Below, in pieces: positions 9,056-19,325 of a DNA stretch of 64,000 nucleotides. The first letter of the stretch is position 1, and each line of letters begins with the position of its first letter. The stretch is taken from NCBI RefSeq assembly GCF_018860665.1, contig NZ_JAHKPK010000022.1:179471-243470 (forward strand). The letters run 5' to 3'. Made by a program: the position numbers and the translations under genes. Source of the stretch: Pacificibacter marinus. GTDB lineage: Bacteria; Pseudomonadota; Alphaproteobacteria; Rhodobacterales; Rhodobacteraceae. The notes under the pieces were generated by a model. That model searched no databases, had not been told where the DNA came from, and was given only the letters and a program-made list of their open reading frames with translations.

Positions 9056-9388
9056 ATGATTGATTGGAACCGCATTACCGAATTACGTGATGAAGTCGGC
9101 GTCGAGGATTTTGGCGAAGTTGTTGAACTCTTTCTTGAGGAGGTGGATGAAGTCATTGAACGACTTGAAACCACAAGGGATCGCAGCAAACTTGAACAAG
9201 ACCTGCATTTTTTAAAAGGCAGTTCTATGAATTTGGGATTTGCGTCCTTTTCAAGTCTTTGTCAAACAGGAGAAACTGCCTCAGCAAACGGGCACTCTGA
9301 CGCTGTCGATTTGACTGAAATCTTAGCTTCCTACAAAGCATCGCGCGCTGAATTTACAGCGAAAACTGATATCATTTTTTCCAATTAA
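9056..9388 (+). CDS. HPt (histidine phosphotransfer) domain protein
   Basis: A 110-residue single-domain protein. The phosphorylatable histidine lies in DLHFLKGSSMNLGF (His about 51), matching the HxLKGxxxxxG signature. It would shuttle phosphate between a histidine kinase and a receiver. The ATG has a good AAAGGAG upstream. It is divergent from the receiver-phosphatase gene at 7628-8908, which makes that protein the obvious candidate partner (inference). Its stop overlaps the stop of ilvA by 4 bases on the opposite strand. Confidence 0.88.
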   Translation: MIDWNRITELRDEVGVEDFGEVVELFLEEVDEVIERLETTRDRSKLEQDLHFLKGSSMNLGFASFSSLCQTGETASANGHSDAVDLTEILASYKASRAEFTAKTDIIFSN

Positions 9389-10641
9389 AGAACAAACTCA
9401 GACAGAGCTTGGTCATTGGTTATGTCTTTATACACAAGACCAGCTTGATCCATCTTATAAAACAAGCGATCAAAATTCTTTGGATGGTCCGTTTCAATTC
9501 CGATCAAAACAGAACCGAAATTACGCGCGGATTTTTTAAGATACTCAAACCGTGCAACATCGTCGGTATCTCCCAACAAATCCAAGAAATCACGCAAAGC
9601 ACCTGGTCGCTGCGGCATACGCAAAATGAAGTATTTTTTGAGTTCCAGATATTTCTGAGCTCGCTCCTTCACTTCAGGCAACCGCTCAAAATCAAAATTT
9701 CCGCCCGACGCAACGCACAAAACTCTACGCCCACGGATCACATCTTTCAAATCTTGCAAGGCATCGATCGCAAGCGCCCCGGCTGGCTCCAGAACGATGC
9801 CTTCAATATTAAGCATTTCAATCATTGTTGCGCAGATGCGGTCTTCCGGCGCTTTCAGCACGTGATTTTGATCTACCTGTTTCAACACAGAAAATGGGAT
9901 CGCGCCGATTTGCGCAACTGCCGCGCCATCGACAAAACTATCGACCGAACTTAGCGTCACAGGCTTTCCGGCTGTCACAGCAGCGGCCAAAGACGGACCT
10001 CCGCTCGGTTCCACAAAATAAATCTCGGTGCTGGGTGCCACTTGTGCCAAATATTGAACAACGCCAGCCGACAATCCGCCCCCACCAACTGGTAAAATCA
10101 CCACATCAGGAGCCTCGGCCATTTGGCTCATGAATTCAACAGCAACAGAGGCCTGCCCCGCGATGACATCAACGTCATCAAACGGTGCCAAAAAATATCC
10201 TGACGCCTCATCGCAAAAGGTTTTGGCCGAAGCCAATGTATCATCAAAATAGTCTCCAACCATGCGCACTTCGATGTTATCGCCACCAAATATTTTGGTT
10301 TTTTCGATCTTTTGTTTGGGAGTGGTGACGGGCATAAAAATGACACCACGCACACCAAAATGGCGGCAAGCAAAAGCCACACCCTGCGCGTGATTGCCCG
10401 CAGATGCGCAGACAAAAAGATCAAGTTCTGGATTTAGCGCACGCGCGCGGCTCATCGCATTCACCGCACCGCGAATTTTGTAGCTGCGTACAGGTGTAAG
10501 GTCTTCACGTTTCAACCAAATGTCCGCGTCAAACTTTTGCGATAAGTGATCATTGCGCGCACATGGCGTAGGTTCAAACAACTTGCGGACCAACTGAGTG
10601 GCCTCGCGTGCGGGTCCGGTGATATCTGTGCTTTGCGTCAT
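9385..10641 (-). CDS. ilvA: Threonine ammonia-lyase (threonine dehydratase)
   Basis: PLP enzyme that deaminates threonine to 2-oxobutanoate, the entry step of isoleucine synthesis. 418 residues: the PLP lysine is in VRSYKIRGA (Lys about 54), with SAGNHAQGVA and the phosphate-binding loop LPVGGGGLSAG at about 185. A C-terminal ACT-like regulatory segment (KKYFILRMPQRPGALRDFL) places it in the shorter, single-ACT-like class rather than the 510-residue E. coli type. Its start overlaps the stop of the upstream membrane-protein gene as ATGA. Confidence 0.94.
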   Translation of the reverse strand: MTQSTDITGPAREATQLVRKLFEPTPCARNDHLSQKFDADIWLKREDLTPVRSYKIRGAVNAMSRARALNPELDLFVCASAGNHAQGVAFACRHFGVRGVIFMPVTTPKQKIEKTKIFGGDNIEVRMVGDYFDDTLASAKTFCDEASGYFLAPFDDVDVIAGQASVAVEFMSQMAEAPDVVILPVGGGGLSAGVVQYLAQVAPSTEIYFVEPSGGPSLAAAVTAGKPVTLSSVDSFVDGAAVAQIGAIPFSVLKQVDQNHVLKAPEDRICATMIEMLNIEGIVLEPAGALAIDALQDLKDVIRGRRVLCVASGGNFDFERLPEVKERAQKYLELKKYFILRMPQRPGALRDFLDLLGDTDDVARFEYLKKSARNFGSVLIGIETDHPKNFDRLFYKMDQAGLVYKDITNDQALSEFVL

Positions 10642-11387
10642 CTGTCTGCCTTCGATGTTGCCAGTTCATAAATAGCCGACAACAGGCTAACGCCGACCAT
10701 CAAACCGATCCATCCCGTGACCAAAGACACCACAACCCCGACGACCCCTGATCCCAGAAATGCATAAGGCACTTGCAACAGCAATGTCATTAAAATCATC
10801 AAAATCGTGGCTTGAAATATCTGCGCCTTATAGGGTTCCGTTTTAGACCAAGCGTCTTGAATGGGAAGAGATGTCCCAAGAGCGGCCGCAGGCAACATAG
10901 GGGACAGCCTATAAAACCCATACATCAATGCACTACCCGCACAAATAATGAAGGCCATCACAAGAAACTGCAAAGCCCCAGCCAAAGCCATAACAAGCAT
11001 TAAAACAAGCATCGCGACAAACATCATCGCAAAGAGAACGACCATCAACAAAATGGATTTACCCATATAGGCCAGCATCAATGCCGCGCGAAACGGCGGG
11101 ATGACTGTTTGAGGGCGTTCACCCAACAACACAAACCGATGCCATTCCACCGCGATCCAAATACTTGCCACGATCACGGCTATATTTGCCCCAAGCGCGA
11201 TCAAGATTTGGTTCATCGTTAGGGCCCCCCATCCTTCTGCGGTAGCAGGCATAGCTGGTGCATAAGTTGACGCGATGATCACGACCGCCATGGTCGCAAT
11301 CCAGATCAAGCCAGAGATCGCCAACGCGTCATCCAAATTTCGAAACACGCGCTGTACAGCATGTTTAAACAGCAAATATCCAGTCAT
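10638..11387 (-). CDS. Polytopic membrane protein of unknown function
   Basis: A 249-residue protein with about six hydrophobic segments (about 25-45, 60-85, 110-150, 155-175, 195-215, 220-240). I do not recognise a named family, although the layout resembles generic DUF-type integral membrane proteins of alphaproteobacteria. An amphipathic N-terminus ([19 protein letters not shown]) precedes the first helix. It overlaps ilvA by 4 bases and should be co-transcribed with it, which does not by itself imply a link to isoleucine synthesis. Confidence 0.75.
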   Translation of the reverse strand: MTGYLLFKHAVQRVFRNLDDALAISGLIWIATMAVVIIASTYAPAMPATAEGWGALTMNQILIALGANIAVIVASIWIAVEWHRFVLLGERPQTVIPPFRAALMLAYMGKSILLMVVLFAMMFVAMLVLMLVMALAGALQFLVMAFIICAGSALMYGFYRLSPMLPAAALGTSLPIQDAWSKTEPYKAQIFQATILMILMTLLLQVPYAFLGSGVVGVVVSLVTGWIGLMVGVSLLSAIYELATSKADR

Positions 11388-11524
11388 CTCGATCCATTCC
11401 CAAATGTATTAGGCAACACTTAGGGCTTTTACGCGCAAACAAAAAGCTTTCAGGGCGTGAAACCTTGCTCTTGGTGCAAAAACTCGGTAATCGCCCAAGC
11501 GATATCCGCAAAAGGAAAAAGCCA

Positions 11525-12748
11525 ATGTCCGCGCCAAAAAAAGTTGTCCTCGCCTACTCCGGTGGTCTTGATACCTCGATCATTTTGAAATGGCTTCAGA
11601 CCGAATACGGTTGTGAAGTTGTCACCTTTACGGCTGACCTTGGTCAGGGTGAAGAGCTTGAGCCAGCACGTGCAAAAGCCGAGTTGCTTGGCATCAAGTC
11701 TGAAAACATCTTTATCGAAGATGTGCGCGAAGAATTTGTACGTGATTTCGTTTTCCCGATGTTCCGCGCGAATGCGATTTATGAAGGCCAATACCTGCTT
11801 GGCACATCTATCGCGCGCCCATTGATTTCCAAACGTCTTGTCGAGATCGCTGAAATGACTGGTGCCGACGCCGTGGCCCACGGCGCGACAGGTAAAGGCA
11901 ACGACCAAGTGCGTTTCGAATTGGCAGCCTATGCGCTGAACCCAGAAATCAAAGTGATCGCCCCTTGGCGTGAATGGGATCTGTCATCGCGCACACGTTT
12001 GCTGGAATTTGCAGAACAACACCAAATCCCTGTGGCCAAAGACAAACGCGGCGAAGCACCGTTTTCTGTCGATGCGAACATGTTGCACACCTCATCCGAG
12101 GGCAAAGTTCTGGAAGATCCCGCAGAGATCGCACCAGAATACGTGCACCAACGCACTGTGAACCCAGAAGATGCGCCAGACACGCCTGAGTTCATCGAAG
12201 TTGGGTTCGAAAAAGGCGACGCGGTTTCCATCAACGGCGAGGCCTTGAGCCCAGCGACAGTTTTGGAAACGCTCAACGAATATGGCCGCAAACACGGCAT
12301 CGGTCGATTGGACTTTGTTGAAAACCGCTTCGTGGGCATGAAGTCCCGCGGCGTTTATGAAACACCAGGCGGCACGATTTTGCTGGAAGCCCACCGCGGC
12401 ATCGAGCAAATCACACTCGACAGTGGCTCTGGTCACCTCAAAGACAGCCTGATGCCACGTTACGCCGAGCTGATCTACAACGGTTTCTGGTACTCACCCG
12501 AGCGCGAAATGCTGCAAGCAGCGATCGACAAGTCACAAGAGCACGTGACCGGCACCGTGACTTTGAAACTCTACAAAGGCTCCGCATCCACCGTTGCACG
12601 TGCATCCGACCATTCGCTGTACTCAGAAGCGCATGTGACCTTTGAAGATGATGCTGGCGCATACGATCAAAAAGATGCGGCTGGCTTTATCCAGCTCAAC
12701 GCCTTGCGCTTGAAACTTTTGGCGGCACGCAATCGTCGTTTCAAATAA
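11525..12748 (+). CDS. argG: Argininosuccinate synthase
   Basis: Joins citrulline and aspartate with ATP to give argininosuccinate in arginine synthesis. 407 residues. The N-terminal PP-loop [12 protein letters not shown] binds ATP, followed by [19 protein letters not shown] residues ([15 protein letters not shown] at about 117) and the conserved [16 protein letters not shown]. The ATG at 11525 has AAGGA at good spacing; the open frame upstream adds 20 residues with no homology. A strong hairpin terminator follows. Confidence 0.97.
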   Translation: MSAPKKVVLAYSGGLDTSIILKWLQTEYGCEVVTFTADLGQGEELEPARAKAELLGIKSENIFIEDVREEFVRDFVFPMFRANAIYEGQYLLGTSIARPLISKRLVEIAEMTGADAVAHGATGKGNDQVRFELAAYALNPEIKVIAPWREWDLSSRTRLLEFAEQHQIPVAKDKRGEAPFSVDANMLHTSSEGKVLEDPAEIAPEYVHQRTVNPEDAPDTPEFIEVGFEKGDAVSINGEALSPATVLETLNEYGRKHGIGRLDFVENRFVGMKSRGVYETPGGTILLEAHRGIEQITLDSGSGHLKDSLMPRYAELIYNGFWYSPEREMLQAAIDKSQEHVTGTVTLKLYKGSASTVARASDHSLYSEAHVTFEDDAGAYDQKDAAGFIQLNALRLKLLAARNRRFK

Positions 12749-12768
12749 TCACTAAGGATTATGAATTG

Positions 12769-12798
12769 AAAAAGGGGCGCAATTTGCGTCCCTTTTTT
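12769..12798 (+). terminator. Bidirectional intrinsic terminator of argG and the ribokinase-like gene
   Basis: A 12-bp stem (AAAAAGGGGCGC with GCGTCCCTTTTT, one G-T pair) closes an AATTT loop and runs into six T on the plus strand. The A-rich 5' arm gives a T-run on the minus strand too. It lies between two convergent genes and can serve both. Confidence 0.85.
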
Positions 12799-12815
12799 GT
12801 ACAGTGCTACGTGTT

Positions 12816-13691
12816 TCAAATAGACTGAACCGTAGAAACCTCTGCCGCTGTCGGAATCGCATCTGCCGTACCATGGCGCGTAACTTTCAAAGCCGCAGCC
12901 TGCGTAGCCCATTCCATGGCATTTCGTATCGATAGACACAAATCCAGCCCAGATGCAAAATATCCAGCAAAAGTGTCACCTGCCGCTGTCGTATCAATAG
13001 CCGTCACTTTGGGCGCAGCCACTTCATTCACCTCGCCCGTTTCATTAGATCGCCACATGGCACCCTTTGCTCCCAGAGTCACCAAAACTTGCGGCACTGG
13101 AATTTTATCTAACGTGAGCCCCATTTCTCGACACAACTGCTCAGCCTCGACCTCATTCATCACCAATATCGATACATGCGGCAACACCTGCTTAACCGCT
13201 TCGATGGAAAAAGGCGCTGCTGAATAAATCACGCGCAGCCCTTTGTCCAAAGCCAGTTTTGCCGTCTGGGCCTGCAGGTTGGTTTCATTTTGCAGCAAAA
13301 GCGTATCGTCAGGTTTTGCCAGTTCAATCGCCTTGGCGATACTGCCACTGTCTTGTTGCGCATTCGTACCTGCGTCCAAAACGATAGTGTTTTCAGCCGC
13401 GGCATCAACATAGATAATCGCATGTCCCGTGTTGCCACTCAATGCGCGCAAATAGGTACAATCGACGCCATAGCTTTCGATCCGATCCCGCACCCAATTG
13501 TCTGATTTTCCAATAGCGCCAATATGATGCACCTTAGCACCTGCCCGCGCAGCGGCCACAGATTGATTTACGCCCTTACCGCCCAAACCAACAGAATAAT
13601 CCGAAGCACTTAGAGTTTCGCCAGGCTGAGGTAGATGGGGAAGCGCATAGAACCGGTCAATATTCACTGACCCAAGATTAAAAATTGTCAT
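12816..13691 (-). CDS. rbsK: Ribokinase-family sugar kinase (PfkB)
   Basis: About 291 residues. The PfkB signatures are present: VGLGGKGVNQSVAAARAG at about residue 33 and the catalytic DTTAAGDTFAGYF at about 236, with the base Asp. The overall pattern (SVNIDRFYALPHLPQPGET) is that of ribokinase. No ribose transporter or regulator is adjacent, so the physiological sugar is open and the symbol is provisional. It is transcribed toward the argG terminator and lies 16 bases downstream of the malic enzyme gene on the same strand. Confidence 0.8.
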   Translation of the reverse strand: MTIFNLGSVNIDRFYALPHLPQPGETLSASDYSVGLGGKGVNQSVAAARAGAKVHHIGAIGKSDNWVRDRIESYGVDCTYLRALSGNTGHAIIYVDAAAENTIVLDAGTNAQQDSGSIAKAIELAKPDDTLLLQNETNLQAQTAKLALDKGLRVIYSAAPFSIEAVKQVLPHVSILVMNEVEAEQLCREMGLTLDKIPVPQVLVTLGAKGAMWRSNETGEVNEVAAPKVTAIDTTAAGDTFAGYFASGLDLCLSIRNAMEWATQAAALKVTRHGTADAIPTAAEVSTVQSI

Positions 13692-13707
13692 GCACTTCCC
13701 TGTTTTG

Positions 13708-15972
13708 TTAATTTACTTGTCCGACCTTACATGCTGCCAAGATCGCCATGTTCAGGATATCATTAACAGTCGAAACCGTTGAACAAATTTGAATAGGCTT
13801 ATCAACCCCTGTCAGAATAGGACCGATAACAGTCGCCCCTGCCATTTCTTGCATCAGTTTCACCGAAATTGACGCCGAATGACGCGCAGGAACCACCAAA
13901 ACATTGGCAGGCCCAGTCAAGCGACAGAAAGGATAGTTTGCCATCGCGTCAGGATTAAGCGCGACATCAACCGCCATCTCGCCTTCATATTCAAAATCAA
14001 CACCACGATCATCCAAAACTTTTGGCGCCAAATGCATTTTGCTGGCGCGCTCAGACACAGGGTAGCCAAAGGTAGAAAACGACGCAAAAGCCACACGCGG
14101 TTCAATGCCCATCGCGCGCGCAACACGTGCGGCTGCTTCTGCGATATCGGCCAAATCATTTTCGTCAGGCCATTCGTGCACCAAAGTGTCTGATATAAAA
14201 ACAATGCGCCCTTTATGCAAAAGCGCCGTGACGCCCACCGCACCATCTGCAGCTGTGGCATCAAAGACAGAATTGATCCGATCCAAAACATGAGCCGATT
14301 TGCGCGTCGCCCCAGTCACCAAACCATCGGCATGACCATGGGCCAACATCAGGGCAGAAAACGCATGGCGATCACGAGCCGCCAAACGGTGAATATCTTT
14401 TTGATCATGACCTGAACGTTGCAGGCGATTGTACAAAAATGACTTATAGGCGTCCAAATGCTCAGTATTAGCAGCGTTGATGATCTCAAGTTCTGTCGCA
14501 GTTTCTGTCAGCCCTTCTTCCTTCAACATCTGTTTCACGTCCTCTTCACGGCCAACAACCAAAGCGCGCCCGAAACCGCCGCGTTGATAGGCCACAGCCG
14601 CCCGCAAGACGCGCGCGTCATCGCCTTCGGCAAAGACCATCGTCGCCTGCGCTTGACGCGCACGCGCATAGAGCCCTTGCAAAATCTGCGCTGTTGGATC
14701 CATACGCGCCTTAAGATCGTGCTCATATCCGGCCATGTCGACAATCGGACGACGCGCCACGCCAGTGTCCATACCCGCTTTCGCAACAGCCGGCGGAATG
14801 GTGTAAATCAAACGTGGATCAAACGGCGTCGGAATGATGTAATCCCGCCCGAACGACAGTTTTTGCCCGTAAGCCAGTGCAACCTCGTCAGGCACATCTT
14901 CGCGGGCAAGCTCCGCCAAGGCGCGGGCGCATGCGATTTTCATCTCGTCATTGATAGCCCGCGCGTGAATATCCAACGCCCCACGGAAGAGGTATGGGAA
15001 TCCCAAAACGTTGTTCACTTGGTTCGGATAATCAGAGCGCCCCGTGGCCACGATGGCGTCTTCGCGCACAGCATGCGCCTCTTCTGGTGTAATTTCTGGA
15101 TCAGGGTTTGCCATGGCAAAAATCACAGGATTTGGCGCCATTGAGGCCACCATATCACCGGTCACCGCACCCTTGGCAGAGACCCCCAAAAACACATCCG
15201 CGTCCTGCATTGCCTCTTCCAGAGTCCGCGCATCTGTTTTTGCGGCGTGCGCCGATTTCCATTGGTTCATGCCCTCAGTACGACCTTGATAAATAACCCC
15301 TTTGGTGTCACACATGATGCAATTGTCATGCTGCGCGCCCATGGATTTGATCAGTTCCAAACAGGCAATCCCAGCCGCACCCGCACCATTCAAAACGATG
15401 CGACAGTCTTCGATCTTTTTACCGGAAATATGCAAAGCATTGATCAGGCCCGCCGCACAGATCACAGCCGTGCCATGCTGGTCGTCGTGAAATACAGGAA
15501 TGTCCATTTCTTCCTTGAGGCGTTGCTCAATGATGAAACACTCAGGGGCTTTGATATCTTCAAGGTTGATCCCACCAAAAGTAGGTCCCATCAACTTTAC
15601 AGCTTGAATGATCTGTTCGGGATCTTCGGTGTCCAACTCGATATCAATCGAGTTCACATCCGCAAATCGTTTGAACAAAACAGATTTGCCTTCCATTACC
15701 GGCTTGGACGCAAGCGCACCAAGATTCCCAAGACCCAACACAGCCGTACCGTTGGAAATCACCGCAACAAGATTGCCTTTATTTGTGTAATCATAGGCCG
15801 TCTCAGGGTTTGCTGCGATCTCTTCACAAGGCACAGCAACACCCGGAGAATAAGCCAAAGACAAGTCACTCTGCGTGGTCATTGGAACACTCGGTGTAAT
15901 GTCGAATTTTCCGGGACGCGGATCCATATGGAACGCCAATGCTTCTTCGCGAGTTTGTTTTGGTTTGGGCAT
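13708..15972 (-). CDS. maeB: NADP-dependent malic enzyme with phosphotransacetylase-like domain
   Basis: Oxidatively decarboxylates malate to pyruvate, feeding NADPH. 754 residues in two parts. The malic enzyme domain (about 1-430) shows [31 protein letters not shown] and the NAD(P) loop [15 protein letters not shown]. The C-terminal half (about 440-754) resembles phosphate acetyltransferase ([34 protein letters not shown]) and is thought to be regulatory in this family. The ATG at 15972 has GGAGG upstream. It is divergent from mutS across 137 bases. Confidence 0.95.
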   Translation of the reverse strand: MPKPKQTREEALAFHMDPRPGKFDITPSVPMTTQSDLSLAYSPGVAVPCEEIAANPETAYDYTNKGNLVAVISNGTAVLGLGNLGALASKPVMEGKSVLFKRFADVNSIDIELDTEDPEQIIQAVKLMGPTFGGINLEDIKAPECFIIEQRLKEEMDIPVFHDDQHGTAVICAAGLINALHISGKKIEDCRIVLNGAGAAGIACLELIKSMGAQHDNCIMCDTKGVIYQGRTEGMNQWKSAHAAKTDARTLEEAMQDADVFLGVSAKGAVTGDMVASMAPNPVIFAMANPDPEITPEEAHAVREDAIVATGRSDYPNQVNNVLGFPYLFRGALDIHARAINDEMKIACARALAELAREDVPDEVALAYGQKLSFGRDYIIPTPFDPRLIYTIPPAVAKAGMDTGVARRPIVDMAGYEHDLKARMDPTAQILQGLYARARQAQATMVFAEGDDARVLRAAVAYQRGGFGRALVVGREEDVKQMLKEEGLTETATELEIINAANTEHLDAYKSFLYNRLQRSGHDQKDIHRLAARDRHAFSALMLAHGHADGLVTGATRKSAHVLDRINSVFDATAADGAVGVTALLHKGRIVFISDTLVHEWPDENDLADIAEAAARVARAMGIEPRVAFASFSTFGYPVSERASKMHLAPKVLDDRGVDFEYEGEMAVDVALNPDAMANYPFCRLTGPANVLVVPARHSASISVKLMQEMAGATVIGPILTGVDKPIQICSTVSTVNDILNMAILAACKVGQVN

Positions 15973-16109
15973 CTCGGGGGCCTCCTTTTTGCCAGTCTAA
16001 TCTTATTAACGAGCCAAGCACCCACACTCAACAAAAGAACGTATGTGCCCTTTACGCTGCCAGCCCTGTCGCTAAATTAGGGCCGCAACTTAATTCGAGG
16101 AATTCCCAC

Positions 16110-18767
16110 GTGGCCGCAGAAAAACCTACCGTGACACCGATGATGGCACAGTTCCTCGAAATCAAATCACGTCACCGAGATGCCTTACTATTTTACCGCA
16201 TGGGCGACTTTTACGAGATGTTCTTTGATGACGCGATTGCAGCGTCACAAGCGCTCGATATTGCACTGACCAAACGCGGCAAACACGATGGTGACGACAT
16301 TCCTATGTGCGGCGTGCCCGTGCATGCCGCTGAAAGCTATTTTCACACGCTGATCCGCAAAGGATTTCGTGTCGCAGTCTGCGAACAACTTGAAAGCCCA
16401 GCTGAGGCCAAAAAACGTGGCGCGAAATCCGTTGTGAAACGTGATGTGGTGCGCTTGGTCACTCCCGGTACATTGACCGAAGACAGTTTGCTGGAAGCGC
16501 GTCGCCACAACTTTCTCGCCGCCTTTGCAGAAGTCCGTGATGAGGGCGCATTGGCGTGGGTCGATATTTCAACGGGCGCGTTTCACGTGATGCCCTGCCC
16601 GTTGATCCGCCTTGCGCCAGAACTGGCGCGGTTAAACCCCTCTGAGATGATTGTGTCTGAGGCCAATACATCAAATTGGGCCGAGTTAGTCCCTGATTTT
16701 GATGCTGCAACCACGCCTCTGTCGCGCAGTTCTTTTGATAGCACATCAGCCGCAAAACGCTTGCAAGATCTGTTTGGCGTCTCAAGTTTGGATTCTTTCG
16801 CACCCTTTGGTTTGGCAGAAATCTCTGCCATGGGCGCGATTATCGACTATTTGGAAATCACTCAAAAAGGCAAACTGCCTTTGGTGCGCCCACCTTTGCG
16901 TGAAAATACTGGTGGCGCGATGCAAATTGATGCAGCAACGCGACGCAACTTGGAAATCACCCACGCCCTGTCCGGCGGGCGTGAAGGATCGCTGATCGCC
17001 GCCATGGATCGCACAGTGACAGCGGCAGGCGGCAGATTGCTGGAACGACGACTATCCAGCCCATCACGCGATGTATCTGTGATCCAGGCGCGGCTTGATG
17101 CCATAGAATTTTCCGTCACGAACCGAAAGCAAGCCGATGTCTTGCGGGATGTGCTGCGCAAAGTGCCCGACATGGAACGCAGCCTGTCGCGTCTTGGGTT
17201 GGACCGCGCCGGACCGCGTGATTTGACAGCTATTCGCAGCGGCTTGATCCAAGCGCTTTCGATTTCTCAATCGATGACTCCAAGTCAAATACCAGACTTA
17301 TTCCAGCAAAATATGGACATTTTGCAAGGACATGATCAGATCATCCACCTATTAGAAGATGCACTCGTAGCCGAACCGCCATTGTTGGCACGCGATGGTG
17401 GTTTCATCGCCGAAGGCTATGATGCAGAGCTTGATGAATGTCGTACATTACGTGACCAAGGTCGCGGGGTGATCGCGTCTTTGCAAATGCAGTATGCGGA
17501 AACGACGGGCATTCAATCCCTCAAAGTAAAGCACAACAATGTGCTGGGCTACTTCATCGAATGTACCGCGACGCATGCCGAAAAAATGTTGTCCGAACCG
17601 CTGAACGAAACCTTTATTCACCGTCAAACCACCGCCAACCAGGTACGGTTTACCACGCTGGAACTCAGCGAGCTGGAAACTAAAATCCACAACGCCGGCG
17701 GCCGCGCGCTTGAGATTGAAAAACGCCTATTTGCCACACTACGCGACGCTATTTTATCCGTAGCGCCGCGCATTGCAGATGCGTCTCGTGCTTTAGCAGA
17801 ATTTGACCTTGTCACTGCGCTGGCTGATTTGGCCGTTGGCGAAAATTGGACGCGCCCTAATGTGGATTCGGGTCGATCTTTTGAAATTCAAGGTGGGCGT
17901 CACCCTGTTGTTGAGCGTGCCCTGCGCAAACAAGGTCAGTCGCAATTTGTTGCCAATGATTGCCATCTGACCGACGGGCATGACGGGGCTGCGATCTGGC
18001 TTTTGACTGGTCCCAACATGGCCGGTAAATCCACGTTCTTGCGCCAAAACGCATTGATCGCGCTGATTGCGCAAATGGGGTCATTTGTGCCTGCTCGTTT
18101 TGCTCATATTGGCATCGTATCGCAGCTGTTTTCACGTGTTGGTGCCTCTGACGATTTGGCCCGTGGTCGTTCGACCTTTATGGTGGAAATGGTCGAAACC
18201 GCCGCCATTTTGAATCAAGCAGACGACCGCGCCTTGGTTATTTTAGACGAGATTGGCCGCGGCACTGCAACCTATGACGGGCTGTCTATCGCTTGGGCCA
18301 CTTTAGAACACTTGCACGACGTCAATAAATCGCGTGCGTTGTTTGCGACCCATTACCACGAAATGACAGCGCTATCCGACAAGTTGAGCGGTGCGGACAA
18401 TGCCACCGTTGCGGTTAAAGAATGGGACGGCGATGTAATTTTCTTGCATGAGGTGATCAAGGGTAAAGCTGATCGGTCTTATGGTGTGCAAGTCGCCAAG
18501 CTCGCAGGATTGCCAAATGCTGTGGTTGAACGTGCCCGCGTGGTTTTGCAGGCTTTGGAAAAAGGTGATTCAGATACCAAAACCTCGCCCAAGGCAATCA
18601 TCGACGATTTACCGTTGTTTTCAGTCAATCCTGCTCCGGCGCCCGCGTCGATACAGGCGGGCCCAAGTCAGGTCGAAGAAAAGCTCGCCGAGATTCTTCC
18701 CGACGAGCTGACACCCCGAGAGGCGCTGCAATTGCTGTACGAGCTCAAATCGCTCGCCGAGGTTTAG
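16110..18767 (+). CDS. mutS: DNA mismatch repair protein MutS
   Basis: Recognises mismatches and starts repair. About 885 residues. The mismatch-binding N-terminus has FYRMGDFYEMFFDDA with the Phe-x-Glu pair that contacts the mismatch. The ATPase has Walker A LTGPNMAGKSTFLRQ at about residue 633 and Walker B LVILDEIGRGTATYDG at about 710, and the C-terminal dimerisation tail is present. I prefer a GTG start at 16110 with GAGGAA 8 bases upstream; an in-frame open stretch of 57 codons upstream crosses the malic enzyme promoter region and looks non-coding. Its stop overlaps that of grpE by 4 bases on the opposite strand. Confidence 0.96.
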   Translation: MAAEKPTVTPMMAQFLEIKSRHRDALLFYRMGDFYEMFFDDAIAASQALDIALTKRGKHDGDDIPMCGVPVHAAESYFHTLIRKGFRVAVCEQLESPAEAKKRGAKSVVKRDVVRLVTPGTLTEDSLLEARRHNFLAAFAEVRDEGALAWVDISTGAFHVMPCPLIRLAPELARLNPSEMIVSEANTSNWAELVPDFDAATTPLSRSSFDSTSAAKRLQDLFGVSSLDSFAPFGLAEISAMGAIIDYLEITQKGKLPLVRPPLRENTGGAMQIDAATRRNLEITHALSGGREGSLIAAMDRTVTAAGGRLLERRLSSPSRDVSVIQARLDAIEFSVTNRKQADVLRDVLRKVPDMERSLSRLGLDRAGPRDLTAIRSGLIQALSISQSMTPSQIPDLFQQNMDILQGHDQIIHLLEDALVAEPPLLARDGGFIAEGYDAELDECRTLRDQGRGVIASLQMQYAETTGIQSLKVKHNNVLGYFIECTATHAEKMLSEPLNETFIHRQTTANQVRFTTLELSELETKIHNAGGRALEIEKRLFATLRDAILSVAPRIADASRALAEFDLVTALADLAVGENWTRPNVDSGRSFEIQGGRHPVVERALRKQGQSQFVANDCHLTDGHDGAAIWLLTGPNMAGKSTFLRQNALIALIAQMGSFVPARFAHIGIVSQLFSRVGASDDLARGRSTFMVEMVETAAILNQADDRALVILDEIGRGTATYDGLSIAWATLEHLHDVNKSRALFATHYHEMTALSDKLSGADNATVAVKEWDGDVIFLHEVIKGKADRSYGVQVAKLAGLPNAVVERARVVLQALEKGDSDTKTSPKAIIDDLPLFSVNPAPAPASIQAGPSQVEEKLAEILPDELTPREALQLLYELKSLAEV

Positions 18768-19315
18768 GCTGGCGTAGAGCTCACACCGACTTGCGCAGGA
18801 CGCAACAAGCGATCGTGGATCATAAAGCCAACGTTCATCACCTGAATGATGTCGCCTGCTTTTGTGCCAGGTAGCGCTGCTTCGAACATCGCTTCGTGAA
18901 TGTTGGGATCAAACTTATCGCCAACTTCGGGCGCAAGAGCGTCGATGCCGTGTTTTTTGAACACATTCAAAAGCTCGCGCATGGTCAGTTCGATGCCTTC
19001 GATCAGCGCTGCTTGTGCTTCGCGTTGCTCGTCGGTGATCGTATCAACCGCACGCTTGAGGTTGTCGAACACAGGTAACATATCGCGCGCAAGCTTTGAG
19101 CCACCGTAGTTTTCGGCCTCTTTGCGATCACGCTCAGAGCGTTTGCGTGAATTTTCCGCATCCGCCATAGCCCGCATAAAGCGGTCGCGCATCTCGTCAC
19201 GCTCAGCGCGCAACTTTTCGATTTCTTCTTCGCTTACGTCTTCGCCAAGGAAATCGATGGGATCATCAACTTCCATATCGAATTCAGCGTTCAAGTCTTT
19301 GTTCGAATCCGTCAT
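18764..19315 (-). CDS. grpE: GrpE, nucleotide exchange factor of DnaK
   Basis: Releases ADP from DnaK in the heat-shock chaperone cycle. 183 residues: an acidic N-terminus, a long coiled-coil (EEEIEKLRAERDEMRDRFM...), and the C-terminal beta domain ending in GDIIQVMNVGFMIHDRLLRPAQVGV, the family signature. It lies directly downstream of hrcA on the same strand (10 bases), the usual heat-shock pair. Confidence 0.96.
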   Translation of the reverse strand: MTDSNKDLNAEFDMEVDDPIDFLGEDVSEEEIEKLRAERDEMRDRFMRAMADAENSRKRSERDRKEAENYGGSKLARDMLPVFDNLKRAVDTITDEQREAQAALIEGIELTMRELLNVFKKHGIDALAPEVGDKFDPNIHEAMFEAALPGTKAGDIIQVMNVGFMIHDRLLRPAQVGVSSTPA

Positions 19316-19325
19316 GTTTCACCTT

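Noticed and set aside
15247..16080. A 277-codon open frame opposite the malic enzyme gene
   Set aside because: Antisense shadow; it extends past the malic enzyme start only into the mutS promoter region.
16573..16588. CGTTTCACGTGATGCC in mutS as a possible parS
   Set aside because: About 12 of 16 positions match and the right half-site is lost.
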